A stretch of DNA of 64,000 bases from Microcebus murinus (GCF_040939455.1 NC_134109.1:31017501-31081500); one strand, 5' to 3'; shown: positions 11,646 through 25,094, numbered from the stretch's first letter. Notes: generated by a model from the sequence alone, not told the origin. Made by a program: numbers and translations.

Positions 11646-12066
11646 TTCTCTTTTAAGTTTTCCCAGAAATTGTAATCAACCAAAATCCTGGGGAAGTCAT
11701 AAAAGAATAGAGTGACCCTAATGCATGAAGCAAGCAGACCTGAGTGGTACTAGGAAGGGAGCAGAAAATGTTGTGGTACTAGCAGAAAATGTTGGTGTTC
11801 TGTCCAGATCACCTGGGTTTCCTTTTATTGACTCAGTGTGCCCATTCTCCAGCTGTTGCTAACAGCTCACACCTGAACAGTCTCTAGAGTCTTGCCTTTG
11901 GTAGATTGAAGCAACATCACCAGGAGTTATCTGGAAGTTATGCACTCTTCCCTGTAACAACCTGTAAACAATGACTGCCTGATGCCTGGTATGGAGGTAC
12001 AAGAGCCTCACTTCCTTGTTATAAGGCCGGAAAGACCCTGTGATGTAATGTATACTTCAGAGCTCT
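11646..12066 (+). mobile_element. ERVL-like fragment (right part, possibly internal end plus LTR)
   Basis: It continues after the MULE with ttttaagttttcccagaaat and leads into LTR-like sequence with a TATA-type gttataaggc near 12,020. Together with 6,480-6,902 it forms one older element into which the MULE jumped. No open frame. The FEM1 retrocopy starts right after it. Confidence 0.4.
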
Positions 12067-14320
12067 TGGAGATTTCAGGCTGTTGCTCAACTGTGGGGCT
12101 GACCCAGACAGCAGGGACCTTAACGACAACATCCCACTGCACACATCAGCCCAGAACAACTGCCCGGCAATCAAGAACACCCTGATCAAAGCAGGGGCAC
12201 ACATGGACATCACTAATGCCTTCAAGAGTTGGCCTACCAGCTGCTGGATGAGAAGCTGCTGGTCAGGAGCACCACGCAGCTCTTCCACTATGAGACCCCG
12301 CAGTGCCTTACCACCCCGGCCCTGGGACGAGAACAAGATCCCCTACAAGGGCTTTATCCCAGAAGAGACACAGGTTTTCATTGAGCTGCACTGACCTGCC
12401 TGGAGCTTTCACACCCTCGGGGAGGAGTCAGGAGGGTGTGTGGCAGATGCCCTCTTGCTTTCTCTAAACAGGCACAGATGAGGAGAAGGGCTTTTCCACC
12501 TCCTGTCCCCTTTTACCTACAGGCAGAAGAGAAGGAGTTAGTGAGCTGCTGGTGCGAGAAGCCTTCAGGGTCATGTGCTAGGAGGACTGTCTTTCTCCAG
12601 GAGCCCATCCTACCCATTCTGAATTGGGAGAAGACACAAGACCTTCCCTGTATCTTATCTACTTGGGTTTCAGAGGCCTTCGCCTTCTTACCTAAAGGCA
12701 GAGGGACTAAAGCCATTGCCTTCCTTCACTGCTAGAAATTCAGGAACAAGTTGAGAATAGGTCCGCTTCCGTTACCTCTTAGTGGCTGGATAAATCCAGC
12801 TGTCAAATACAGTGTTAGGACTGGGGGCTCCCAAGGTCATATGAAAGTCAAGAGCAAGACCACCTCTCTTCCAGCACAACCAGACCCTGCTCCTGCGTCA
12901 CCGTGGTCATGGGTGTGCAGGCAGGGTTCTGCTCAGGGCAGCCCTCCCCTTGCATAGCTTTCCGTTGGTTTGGTGTTCTTATTTAATAAGTGGGCAGGTT
13001 ACAAGTGTTGCACAGAAATTCTGAGATTTTACTGCTATTTTTTTGTTTTAAGAATTTCGTTTGTCAGACTCCCATATAAGTTAATTTCGAGCAGTAAGGA
13101 TTTTGTGGTGCCTGAAGTGGCTAAGGCCATAGGGAGTGAGCTTTATTGTTTGAAGAATTTGGTGAGCTAGGGGAGAGTCCATGGTTCCTAAAACATGGGT
13201 GATCATACATTTTTATAAAACTTTGTTCTTCTGCCTTTTATAGGCCTCCCAACTTTCCACTCTTGTTCTTATTAGAAAAGAGAGCTATTCTTGAGAACAA
13301 GGATGAGATTAAGTGCCAAAGGAGTGACAACAGTCTGCCACATGGCAATAACTAGCATGGTTGGTTTGGGTCTGGGTTACTGCAGTTTTCGAGTTAAAAC
13401 TACAGGCCATTCAGCCTCACAAATCTCATACAGATCTCAACATTTTGTTGTGGGCATATCCACAAGTGGCCTGAGCAATTTTTTTGGCTGCTCTACCAAG
13501 GTCCTGAATCCAGGGATTCCTGAGAAAGGCCCCAGTACAGCATCAACTCATGAATTCTTCTAGCTAAGACCATGAGTGTTAAGAACAACCTGCTGGTTGA
13601 GGTTTGTACAAAGTCTCGGTTTCCCATCACACAGGGTGGTCCTAGAGAATCTGCCCCAGCAAGAAGTTTCTCAGGAATAAGATTACATAAGTCCTGGAAA
13701 GCAGGAGTAGATTCTTCTTCATCTGTCTGGAGAGCAGCAAATAGCAGAAGGGAAGCAGCTGCCCTGTGCAGCTCAAGGGACCCAGGTACAGGAGAGTGGC
13801 ATCTGCTCTTTGCACGTCCCTCTCCTGTGGCAGCCACAGACAGGCCCTTGGGGGATCAGCGGCAGTGGATACCTTGACATCCTGCCCCTTGAAGGAAACT
13901 AGGCCTCATTTGGATTTGCAGTGTTTGTTGGGAAATTACTTATTTACAAGACAAAGTTTCGACTTAACTCAGCCAAGGCAGGAAAGGCAGTTCCTGTCCC
14001 CTCCAAAGCACAGAACAAGGAAGTGAGATCGTTTAAATTGTGAGTCTCTGAGCTGATATTTAAGTCACTAAAAAGAAGATACTTGAAAAAAATAAAATTT
14101 AATGAGACTTGTTTTATGCACTGTCATAAACAATATTCTGTAGCTGTTGAGTACAGTGTTGTACATATATCATTTTCGTTAAGCTTGTTACTTGTGTTGC
14201 TAAGATTTTTTAGATCCCTTTTTTTGTCTCTTTGATTTGTTATGAGAAATTAATCTTCTGTGATGGTAAATTTGTCCCTGTATTTTGAGACTGTTATTAA
14301 ATGCATACAAGTTTAGAAAT
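12067..14320 (+). pseudogene. FEM1-type (probably FEM1A) processed pseudogene, 5'-truncated
   Basis: The first 330 bases encode the C-terminal end of a FEM1 substrate receptor (CUL2 ubiquitin ligase). The ankyrin-type segment CGADPDSRDLNDNIPLH and NNCPAI lies near 12,100-12,180, and the tail NKIPYKGFIPEE...IELH ends at the stop at 12,392-12,394. At least two frameshifts, near 12,225 and near 12,330, break the frame. The roughly 1.9 kb after the stop carries no recognised repeat and ends with an ATTAAA poly(A) signal (14,296-14,301), as expected of a copied 3' UTR, after which antisense L1 begins. No introns and strong 5' truncation indicate an L1-mediated retrocopy. FEM1A fits the tail best, but FEM1C is not excluded. 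Confidence 0.75.
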
Positions 14321-14324
14321 GTTA

Positions 14325-15245
14325 TATTTTCCTGATGGATTAAAGCTTTTCTCATTATGTAGTGATCATCTGTATCTCTAGAAGTGTGCTTTTTGCTTTA
14401 AAGTCTATTTTGTCTGATAATAGTATAGCTACACCAGATTTCTTCGTTTAGTATTTTCCTAATCTGTTTTTCCCATGCTTTGACTTTCATGCTTTTTATG
14501 TCCGTGTGTTTTAGACAAGTCACTAGGTATAACGTTGGATTATTTTTAACCCAGTCTGACAATCTTTGGCTTCTAATTGGATAGTTTAGACAATTTCCAT
14601 TGATTGGGATCAGTTTTATATTTGGTATGGTAGAAACTTATATTATGAAAATATTCACTGACTCTAACAGCTCCTCCTCATAAGGCCCCTTTCTTTCAGG
14701 CATATCCCCGCTAATAAAGTGTTACATTTCTAACCCCATTAACATGTAAGCCTGTAACAGGGTTGGCCATGTGATTCTTTTTTAGCCAATTAAAATTGAA
14801 TGGAAGTAAATGTGCCACTTCTGAGTAGAAGCCTTTAAAGTCAACATATTGTTCTGAGTTATTCTCTGCCACACTCCCTGCGGTGGTGCCACACTCAGGC
14901 AGCTCCTTCGTTCTGTGTCCCAGGTTGAACAGCTAAAGCCAACTGACGACTGCCATGTAATGTGCATGAGAAATAAACCTTCAATTCTGTAATTTACTGA
15001 TATTTGTGGGTGACTTGTTAACGCAGAATGAGCTCACAGAATCTGATTAATACATTTAAATTTATTTCTACCACATTTATTTGTTGCTTTCTATGTTTAG
15101 CTCTCTGTATTTGTTTTTTTTTTCTATTATGCTTTCTTCTTGATTGATTTTTAAATTTTTAAAATTCCTTTTCTCCCCTAATAGTTTAGAATTACATTCT
15201 ATATTCTTTTAAGTTATTTCCCTATATATTTTAACTTGTATACCA
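14325..15245 (-). mobile_element. Antisense old L1, split by an LTR-like insert
   Basis: ctttaaagtctattttgtct, cagtctgacaatctttggct and ttccattgattgggatcag, in 14,325-14,655, mark the reverse strand of the ORF1/ORF2 part of an old L1. It resumes near 15,060 after an LTR-like stretch. Confidence 0.6.
14660..15058 (+). mobile_element. MaLR-type (MLT1-like) LTR, diverged
   Basis: The right end, gagaaataaaccttcaat followed by gtgacttgttaacgcagaa and gattaata, follows the pattern of MLT1 3' ends. It splits antisense L1. Family assignment is tentative. Confidence 0.4.
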
Positions 15246-15254
15246 GTATCCATT

Positions 15255-15790
15255 AGGATAGGCTATATTGTACACTGGGAATAAGCAATTTCAAATTCTC
15301 AGTGGCTTAGAACAATAAAGATTTCTGTTCTTCCTCTACAATATGTAGGCTGATGGAGGATCTGCCCCTTGGGAACATCATCCGTTGTAGCAACAAGAAG
15401 AGAGAATAGATAGTTTGTAGTGGCACTTAAATGTGTGTGATTGGATCACTTCTGCTTATATTTCACTGGACAAAAGCTCCATGACCCCCAAAATTCATGA
15501 GAACAGGGAAGTACAATCCTCCTGTGTTAGTGGAAGGAGAAGAAAACTTGAAATATTGAAATATTGGTGAGGAGATGTAATGTCTACCAGTTTGCCCTTC
15601 TGCTCACCAGATACTTGAGTCACTCTTCTCCCACGTAGAGCACACTCACATCTCAAAGGAGGCAACCCCCAAATCCCATCTAGTAAGAAAGTTTGGCTCA
15701 GAGTCAGGTTCCCTTTACATTTCAGGGTAGGGCAGGCACACAACAGTTTCTACATCAGGCCTTGATATCATGTCTCTTGATATAAACCCT
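15255..15790. other. Unclassified interspersed repeat-like stretch
   Basis: ctcagtggcttagaacaata and the later ggaagtacaatcctcctg recall a common mammalian-wide repeat, but I could not name it. No gene is visible. Confidence 0.3.
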
Positions 15791-16528
15791 TTGAACCAAA
15801 AAGACAAATTGTATTCATCTCAAGCACCCAATATACAATGATGAAACAAGTACAGCATGACCAGAAAAGCACTCCCATTCGGAAAAGAAAAACTTCATGA
15901 TATATAACAATTACTGGTGCATAATAATTGAAATGCTGATTGGCAAATACTGTTAAGGCCTTCTATCCTTGGGGCTGGGGGTGGCTATTCCTTGAAATCT
16001 ATTCTCCAGTGGGTGGAAGGACTTATTTTTCTATAGTTCTCTGTGGCCCTGACTCTGCCTTCTGGAAAATTCTTCCTTTTCCATTATCCTTCTGGTCACA
16101 TCTGAAATAGGGACCTCAGAGCTCCTTGTGGGCCATGCAGGATTCTCAGCCCTCTTCTTGTCCTATTTCTTCTGTCAATAAAACTGCTAAAAATGTAATA
16201 GGCTTCCTATCTGTTTGATTCCAATCAACTGTATGTGCCAGTATCCATATCCACAGTTCTTTGTAAGTAAGATGTGCTTTCTTAGGTGTTACATTTCTCT
16301 TCTTTCTCACACAAATATCCTCACCTTTTCATAGCCCCTTGATACTAGGTAATGTGAGTCTATTAGAGGTCACTGGGAAAGATACACTTTAGCTCTTTAT
16401 CCTGAGTTATTTTATCAAAATGAAGCCGTTCATTGGATACCACATCCTTAATTGGCTTTTTGTCCTGAGATCCCCCTCAATCCATCTAGTTGTTTTTACA
16501 AGGGTATAATAATGTCTGTACTTTTAAT

Positions 16529-16875
<347 letters not shown>

Positions 16876-17639
16876 TTGTACTTTTAATTTGACCTCTGCC
16901 TGAAGGTTGAGTGTAATTGGCGTTTGCTACTCAAAGATTTTCTTACACTTAAGTTTTACATTTCAGGGTGGTGAGGTAGTTTTCCACTCCTAAAAACTCA
17001 TGGATTTTTACATTCTCTCTACTCCCTTTTATTCCTGTTTGCAAATGTACAAATTCTTTACCAAACTCAGGAAGTTACCAAACGTAGCCAAGAATAATGA
17101 ACACTCACCAGTAAAGTTTTGTTTTCAAACTTACTCCCCTAGCACTACATATAACTTTATTGAGTACATAATATGACTCCCAAGTTATGGCAAATGACAT
17201 TTACCAATTTTGGCATCACATCTTTCTCACCTTCAACATGCAATTCCTCACTGCTTCCAGTACCAATGTTTGTTTCTGTTGGGATAAAGTAAGTTATATT
17301 GTCCCCAAGTTTTCAGAAGGAACCAGATTTCATTCACAATTTCACTCCAGGTTATAGGCAGTGAAGGTTCAACAGGAATTGTACCTGTCTCTGGTCAAGG
17401 TGGCAAGGGAAAGAGAATGGCTACTCAAACAAAGTCTTAAATACTCTCTCTCTTGAGAGTGACACATTCATACTTTATTTATGAAAACTAGTTTTAGGGT
17501 TAAAGCTAACTTCTAAGTAGGCAAGGAGGTCTAGGCCCTCCTCATTCCCAAAAGGAGGGCAGAACCATAAATACTGAAGAGTAGCATAAACATCCTGCAA
17601 CAAAGTACAAAGTTAGTATCTTTAACCTCTTTTAAAATA

Positions 17640-18560
17640 ATGTAAGGACATTAGTACATTTTAATTCTGATTTCTCCTAACATATAATATTTCCCAGGAT
17701 ATTAGTTTTATCTTTTTTATCTTCCAATTAGATATTGTTAACATTGTTATATTTACTACTTTCATTATTCCTTCTCTTATATTACAACTTAATAGGTTTA
17801 ATTTGGGGTATGTGTGAAATATAACCTTTAGAATCCTTCAGCTGAGAATCTGTTGGTAGTAAATTATTTTTGTATGTCTGAAAAGGTTTTATTTCACTCC
17901 CCTTCCTTTTTCTTAAGCCAGAGTTTATTCTCCTGGGTACTCAATTCTAGGTTTTCATTTCAGATTTTGAAGGTATAATTCTACTGTCTTGACAGTACCA
18001 TTGTTGTTGAGAATTCAGCTGTAAAATTGCCATTACTTTGTACCGAAACTGCCTTTCCTTCTAGTTCTCTTATAATCTTCTTTTCTTTGCTCTTCTGTAA
18101 TGCACTATAATTTGTCTGGGTGTGGAAGTCCTTTAATTTATCCATCCTGGGATTTTGATACTTTGAATCTGAAGATTCTTGTCTCTCATCAGTTTCAAAA
18201 ACTTTCAGCCTTCATCTCTAGGATTATTGTCTTTATTGATTCTATCTTAAAACTCTGATTAGATGTAAAGTAGATCATCTTGGTCTAATGTCTAGGGATT
18301 TTTCACCTATCTTATATTATTTATCTCTTTGCCTCTCTTTTCTCTATACTATATAATTTTCTTAGAACTATTTGTCAGTTCACTAATTTTTTTTCTTTAG
18401 TTGTGTATAACCTGCCATTAAACTTGCCCTTTTGGTTTTTTGTTTCTCTCTATATATCAGATTGATATATATTTACATATTGTTTAAATATACATATTGA
18501 ATTATATGTATAATTCAAGTTCTATTTGAAATTTTTTTAAAAAGCTGTCTAGCCATTGTT
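17640..18560 (-). mobile_element. Antisense old L1 fragment
   Basis: T-rich sequence with ctcctgggtactcaattctag, ttgagaattcagctgtaaaa and gattcttgtctctcatcagt. It reads like the reverse strand of L1 coding sequence. Diverged and without open frames. Confidence 0.5.
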
Positions 18561-21030
18561 ATAGTTTGTTACTAATACCTCTGATACTCTCTTATTGAAA
18601 TTATAAACCATATTTTTATATTCTGTCTGATAGTATGAGTAGAATTATTTGTAAATCTCATTCTGCTACTCTTTTTATTGTTGACTTATTCATGGGATCT
18701 TGTTTCCTTGTGTGTTTTGTGATGTTCAAAAACTCAAGTTTAATTAATTATATCTGTGGGAATTTTATAAGGCCTAAGTTGAAAATGCATTTCTTCCAAG
18801 AGAGAGTTTGCATTTTTTTACTTCCATGCCTTGAAAATACCACCACTCCGTATTCCTTCAAAATAGATTATTGCTTCAAGTTTTTAATGCCATGTAAGTA
18901 AAGTAGTGTCAGTTTATTCCTCCAAACTGCACAAGGGCCCGCTTGTATGTAGGAACACAGTGAATTTGTCTCTTCTCCCACCAAAAAAGGTAAAAGGAAA
19001 TTTTCCTTGTTATTCCTGGTCTATAGGTTATATTTTTTATTCATTCACCTTGTTTTTATTCTATGGCTCTCCTAATAGTATGTCTTCCTTGACAAAGCCC
19101 AGACATTGCCTACCATCTACATCATTACATACGGCCATCAAAATGCAAGCTCAGTGTCATCAGGGATGAGCAGATACCCTCAGAGAAGCTACCAACCTCA
19201 GTGTCACTTTCCTATCTGGGTTCCTGCTTCTATTCCATTTTTGGTCTCTGAGGATTTCCTTTCCTTTCTTGATAGCACAACTATGGATATTAAGAAATTG
19301 AGAGGGTTAAAAAACTTATCCAGAATTTTAAATTATATTCATATGTCAGCTTAGAACTGGGCATGTAGTCTAACATAGTGCCAAATATGGAAGTCCAGTT
19401 TTTCAATTTTTTTCTTATTTATTCTGTTATTTTTAAAATAAGTACTGGAAAGATCATTAGCTGGTATTTGTTTCATAGAGCTTTAGACTACACTGATCTA
19501 TCCAGGAATCACTGGCTTTGATCCCATAAGTAGAATCCCAGCACTTCCAATTCTAGGCAATTACTTTGACCCTCTCTTCCTTTGTCCATTTCCTTTTTTT
19601 TTTTTCTCCCTGCTTGAACCCAGAGCATATTCAGAGTATGACCTTTGTCTTTGTTTTTCATTCTAAACCCAAAATCGACCTTCTGGACTTAAACACAAAT
19701 TTAGCTTTCTGAGTTTTTATACCTTGATACTCCCTAGAACTTGCCTTTACTCACATCATTGACCTTTTGCTTTTTACTGTCAAAACTGAGCATGCCACTT
19801 GATCTGATCCTACACCAACCATTCTACTCTGTCATTAGCCCCCTGACTTATGCCCTGAAAAAGGCTGTCCCCGTTCAAAAAAAGGTGAAAAATAATAATA
19901 ATAATAAAAGATTACATTAGTTCTAACTGTAACCACTCTTCTGACAGCAATCAAATTTTGATATCCAAAGCCCAATATACTCTAAGAATGTTTGTATTTT
20001 ACTACTAGCAATATTAGTTTTAGTATTAATATTATGGCATCTCTTATTCTGTGCCATATATTGATCTATTGATATTACATTCAAAAATTGTTCTCTACTG
20101 CTCATCCTAGATGACTTCTTTATATATTTATTTGTACAAATTTTGCAGGCTTTAGAGTTGCTGTTTGTATCAGTGCACCAAACAGGGTAACTAGTTCCAA
20201 GGAAACATCTTTTTGTGTGCATATTTTCAGCTCCAAATAAAATAGCATGGCCAGAGGAATGCAGACCTCATATCAGCTAGGCTTACGCCATGTGACAACT
20301 GCTAAACCAGGAATGGGTTTAGCTTCATGCAAATCAAACCCTGAGATGAGGAAGTATGGTGTTCTTATGAGAATAAAAAAAACAGATGCAGGATAAACAA
20401 AAACACTTCTTAACTACTATTTCTCATTGCCTTTCAGACAAAGTCTGGCTACAAAATTTCTATTAATTTTCTATTTGGCAGAAAATATCTCCTCACCCCA
20501 AAAGCCTCCACTCCTTGAACTTTTTTTTCTTATACCTTTAAGTAATTGATTAGATCTATAAATGATCTCTCCTCCCTTGTGGTTTAGACAGCCTGGACCT
20601 TAGATACCTGATGGGTAGCCAAGGAACCTGTTGCCTGTAAATGTAGCAGAGTTTCCACCTCTCCCCAGGCTGAATTTCATTTCTTTTGATAATCCATTCT
20701 CTGGCTCACCACAAGGTATAGAAGGCCTACTCAGTGATGAGTGCAAAGAAGAGACTAGGTGAACTAGCAATTGATTATAGTCCAAGCTGACTTTGGTTCC
20801 ATTTACTGGTCCTACCACATGAGGGCAATAGGAAGCAAAAGAGGGAGAGCCACACATAGGACTTTTAAATACACAATCAGTGACTGTGGCCCAAACAGTA
20901 TCCCAGAATTTGACAGAACATAGCACTCTTCCTTGGGATTGAGATGAATGGAAGGACAGCAGAAAAGAAGAATGAGAGAAAGGGATGGAGATTTTCTTTC
21001 TGCTTCAATATGCATCTTTCCAGTCATTTT
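18560..21030. other. AT-rich intergenic stretch, nothing recognised
   Basis: No repeat or gene was identified with confidence. A microsatellite (ATA)n lies near 19,890. Confidence 0.4.
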
Positions 21031-21500
21031 TCTAAGTATAGGGGATAATGTAATATTTAGTCATTTGTTTTTTTACTTAAGAATATATTTTCTACCTCCT
21101 TAAATATTTGATAACATATAACTTTTTAATCACTGGATAAATTAGATATATTATATCTAATCAAAACACTATATTTGGACAGTTGAGGTATTTCCAAATT
21201 TTCTGTACTATAAATTATGCTATAATTAACTTACATAGGGTATATCTTTACCCAAACCCATGATTATTTCCTCTTAATAAATAACTATAGGTGAAAATGC
21301 TGGATTAAAATAAATATAGATTTTTTTTTAAGGATAAATATTGCTAAGTACTCCAAGAAGTACATCCAAATTTATACTCCACAAACAACATATTGCTTAT
21401 TTATCTATCTTTACCATGCCAGCACTCTGTGATTTATTTTAATCTTTGCCAACTTGACTCTTTGTTCATATTTCTAAAATTGTAATGAGTTTGAATATTT
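21030..21500 (-). mobile_element. Antisense old L1 3' fragment
   Basis: aggtatttccaaattttct, aaattatgctataattaac and taggtgaaaatgctggatta correspond to the reverse strand of L1M 3' ends. Confidence 0.5.
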
Positions 21501-21796
21501 TATTCACATATTTATTGCTTGTTTTTTATTTCTTTTTGGAATTTTCCATTAGTATCCTTAATCTAGCAAGCAACACTTTTTCTGAGTCATTTTGCTCCAG
21601 TTTGGGTATGTAGTACCCGTGTCACCTCAGGATGAGAAAACATTTGCAAAAGAGGAATTTGTATCATTGTTTAGAAAAGATACTTCTTTTTCTTATGGTG
21701 CATTTTGTTTCAGTTCCTTGCCTCCCCACCTCATAATCCCCCGGCTCTCTCTTTGCTTTCTCCCCTAGGCAGCTGCCCCTGTAAAGAGTCTGTGGT

Positions 21797-21866
21797 AACA
21801 TCTAGATCAGCTAGAAGTCCCATACGCTACCCACCGCGCCACAGAGCCAGCCAACATCTAGATCAG
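21797..21866. repeat. 14-bp direct repeats flanking the tRNA half
   Basis: aacatctagatcag occurs at 21,797-21,810 and again, unchanged, at 21,853-21,866. The copies abut the tRNA-like insert and read as a target-site duplication. Confidence 0.85.
21811..21852 (-). pseudogene. Retroposed 5' half of tRNA-Arg(UCU)
   Basis: On the minus strand, 38 of these 42 bases (21,811-21,848) read GGCTCTGTGGCGC, then GGTGGGTAGCG, then TATGGGACTTCTAG. That is the first half of tRNA-Arg(UCU), cut in the anticodon loop, with 33 of 38 bases agreeing with the human gene as I recall it. The D-arm, anticodon stem 5' strand and TCT anticodon are present, while the T-arm and acceptor 3' strand are missing. A perfect 14-base direct repeat, aacatctagatcag, lies immediately on both sides (21,797-21,810 and 21,853-21,866). 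There is no A tail. Not a functional tRNA gene. Confidence 0.7.
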
Positions 21867-22112
21867 ACCCATTCAGAGTCCGCAGGGCAGGAAATTGAGC
21901 CCAGCACTCTACTACCCAAAGGTGACCACAGGACAAAGCCTCCTTTTTTGGCCTTTCCAGGTTCCCTGGTTTGTGATGCACAGCCTTTCATTCAGTTTCC
22001 TGTGCCAGCCATTCTGATGCATTCACCTCAGAGTCACTTTTATTATCAGTGGATCCATCATATTAAAATGGCACTTAGGGGTTGGGTGAGGCAGCGAGAC
22101 AGAGGGAAATAG

Positions 22113-23365
22113 AAAAATGAGCAGAAAGAAGAGAGAAGAGTGAGGCAGGAACCCTCATGCTTGAGGGGAAAAAAATTAACTGGTCTGGCTTAGAAATAGA
22201 CTTCACTTATGTTAGGATCGAATCCCAGTGTTCTGTCTACTGGGTTTGACAGCTAGCATGGATTATGTTTTAAATTTTCTTCCTCTATATGACCCAAGTT
22301 ATTTTTAGGAATAATCATGAAATGAAACAAATAATTAAAGACCAGAAAAATTTAAACAGTGAACATTTTCTGTTGTTGAACCTCATAATATATCATCTCA
22401 GTAAAAATAAGTCAATGAAAATGAAGACCCCACTTTATAAAAGGAAAAGAGAGTGAAATTTTCTTTCGTTGAACTTTCTATATATAATAATAATACTGGA
22501 AGTATTCTAAAAAATAAACTAAATAGGGTAGTATAAAAGAATGCAGTAGTAAAAAGGTAATAAATTAATATTTATTAACTATATTAATGTATATTTTTCA
22601 AAGAATAGTAAAATTTAATTTATATTGGCCTATCATAGAAATGAACATCAGCATTACAGTGTCTGTTTCATTGAGCTTTAACTTTCACAGATTTGTCTAT
22701 GACTTCAATAAAATGGACCTTCACATACTCATACTCAATGGATAGTATAGCCAGATTTATTACTTAATTTTTTAATTAATTTTAACTTCAAAAGTTTTAA
22801 TATGAAGTAAGAAGATGAAACAGTTAAGAAAAGCTTTAAACAAAAGGATAAACAGAGATTCATATGAATCCAATTTCTCAATAAAATCCAAGAATTGTGA
22901 AACTGCCATGTCTTTATTCCTTAGGATCAATTCTAGCAGTTTTCAAATATTCCTATAATCTAAAATTTTAAACACAAATAAAAATTTTACCTTACCATAT
23001 AGAATGACAGAATGGCAGGAATTCAAGTTTTATTTCTTTGCCTTTATAATCACTGTGCTATCATTGTTTATTTGATTATTTTGTTTGAATACTGGAGTTT
23101 GTTGTATCATAAGAAGTGGAGACACAAACTGCACCCAAAGTTAGCTTGAATGATTATACACCTTTACAAAATTCCTCTTAAAATGAATGCATGTAGCTAA
23201 GTCTGCATGGGTTAGGGTTCTTATAATTAAAGTCTATGTAGAATGCAATGCTTATTAAAGAATAAGTAACAAAAATGCTAGCTCGAATGTCACATATACA
23301 TTATTAAAATCCAACAGTAGCCATAGCAATTATTTAAAAGCTAATCCAATGAACTATATCTTTGG
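22113..23365. other. AT-rich intergenic stretch, nothing recognised
   Basis: About two-thirds A+T, with many short A/T runs. Probably heavily degraded repeat sequence. Confidence 0.35.
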
Positions 23366-23369
23366 GCAA

Positions 23370-24490
23370 CCTGAAGAATGGGGCAAAATATTTGCGGACT
23401 ATTCATTTGACAAGGGATTAATATCCAGAAGGTACAAAGAATTCAGACAATAGCAAAAGGCCCCAAACAATCCAATTAAAAAATGGACAAATGATCTGAA
23501 TAGACATCTCCTAAAGGAAGTATGCAAATGGCCAATGGGTATGTGAAAAACTTTTCAATATCACTAACCATTAGGGAAATGCAAATTAAAACTACAATGA
23601 GATATCATCTCACCCCAGTTAGAACGGCTATTACCAAAAAGACAAAAAACAACAAATGTTGGTGAAGATGCAGAGAAATGGGAGCTCTTCTACACTGCTG
23701 ATGAGAATGTAAATTAGTACAACCATTGTGAAAAACAGAATAGAAATTCCTCAAAAAAATAAAAATAGAACTACCATATGATCCAGCAATCCCACTACTC
23801 AGTATATATATATCCAAAGGAAAGTAAATCAGTATGTCAAAGAGATACCTACATTTCCATATTTGTTACATAATGTTCACAATAGCCAAGATATGGAATT
23901 GACCTAAATGTCCATCAGGAGATGGATGGATAAAGGAAATGTGGTATATATACACAACAGAATATTACTGAGCCTTAAAAAAGAAAAAATACTGTCATTC
24001 ATGACATTTTGTGGATCCAGAGGGCATTATGCTAAGTGAAAAATGTCAGAAACAGAAAAAAAAATACTGCATGATCTTAGTTATATGTGGAATCTAAAAT
24101 AGTCAAACTCATAGAAGCAAAGAGTAGGAAAGTATGAGGAGGTATAGGGAGGAGATGGTTAAAAGGAACAAAGTTTTAGTTGTGCATGATAAATAAGTCT
24201 GGATGTCTACTATATAAGACAGTGCCTATAGCTAACAATACTGTACTATATACTTAAGATTTGTTAAGTGGGTAGATTTTATGTTGTGTTCTTACCATAA
24301 AATAATAATAATAATAATAAAGGGAAGTGGGAGGAAACTTTGGGAAATGACAAATATGTTTGTGGCCTTGATGGTGGTGAGTGTTTCTTGGGTGTATACT
24401 TATCCCCAAACTCATTAACATGTACATATTAAATATGTACAGCTTTTTATTTGTCAATCATACTTCATTAAAGTGATTTTAAAAAGAAAA
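23370..24490 (+). mobile_element. L1 3' end (L1MB/MA type)
   Basis: It runs from gcaaaatatttgcggactat through the ORF2 C-terminus into a 3' UTR with atgataaataagtctggatg and an (ATA)n tract near 24,300. It ends in an A-rich tail at about 24,490. The ORF2 remains carry stops. Confidence 0.8.
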
Positions 24491-25094
24491 AGAGAGAGAA
24501 GCAGCACCAAGGTCTGCTTTCTGCCTGTTGACTTCTGCTGATCCCCGAAGACTTTGAGCTTTGGGAATTTAACTGCCAACATTATGCAGGGGAACAAGAG
24601 GTAAAGTTTTCAACCTCAGAATTCTAACAAGATAACTTTTTATAAAGTTAGAAATCCAAATGAAAAATGAGAAGCAAATCTGCTGCAAAATGAGCATGCT
24701 GAGAAAAATTACCTGTTTCAAACATGGCACAAACTAGAGGTGGGGAAAATCTCCCATGAGAAGTTATAATAAGCATGCCCACAGCAAGTTTGGGGCCAAA
24801 TTCACACAATATATGTTACCTTCTCTAAAAGATTTCAATAGAGAATTTAATTCAAAGTCATCTAGGTTGGTAGTGTCTCCTGGGAAACTAGGAGAAGCAA
24901 AGACAAATCTTTTTTTGAAGAATGCAACATCAACCAAGTCCCAAAGCATTCCCAAAGGTTCCAAAGAAAATAAACAGCTCCAGGATAAGTAAATTATAGG
25001 GCAGAAATAAGGTACTATAAGTGAAAGTCACAACAGAAGTATTAAATAAAAAAGAAGTTAAATATTCAAATTGTCAGACACAGATTATAAAATA

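Noticed and set aside
21705..22112. A 135-codon plus-strand frame around the tRNA half
   Set aside because: It runs through the tRNA-derived insert and its duplications on the opposite strand, and shows no family resemblance. Chance frame.
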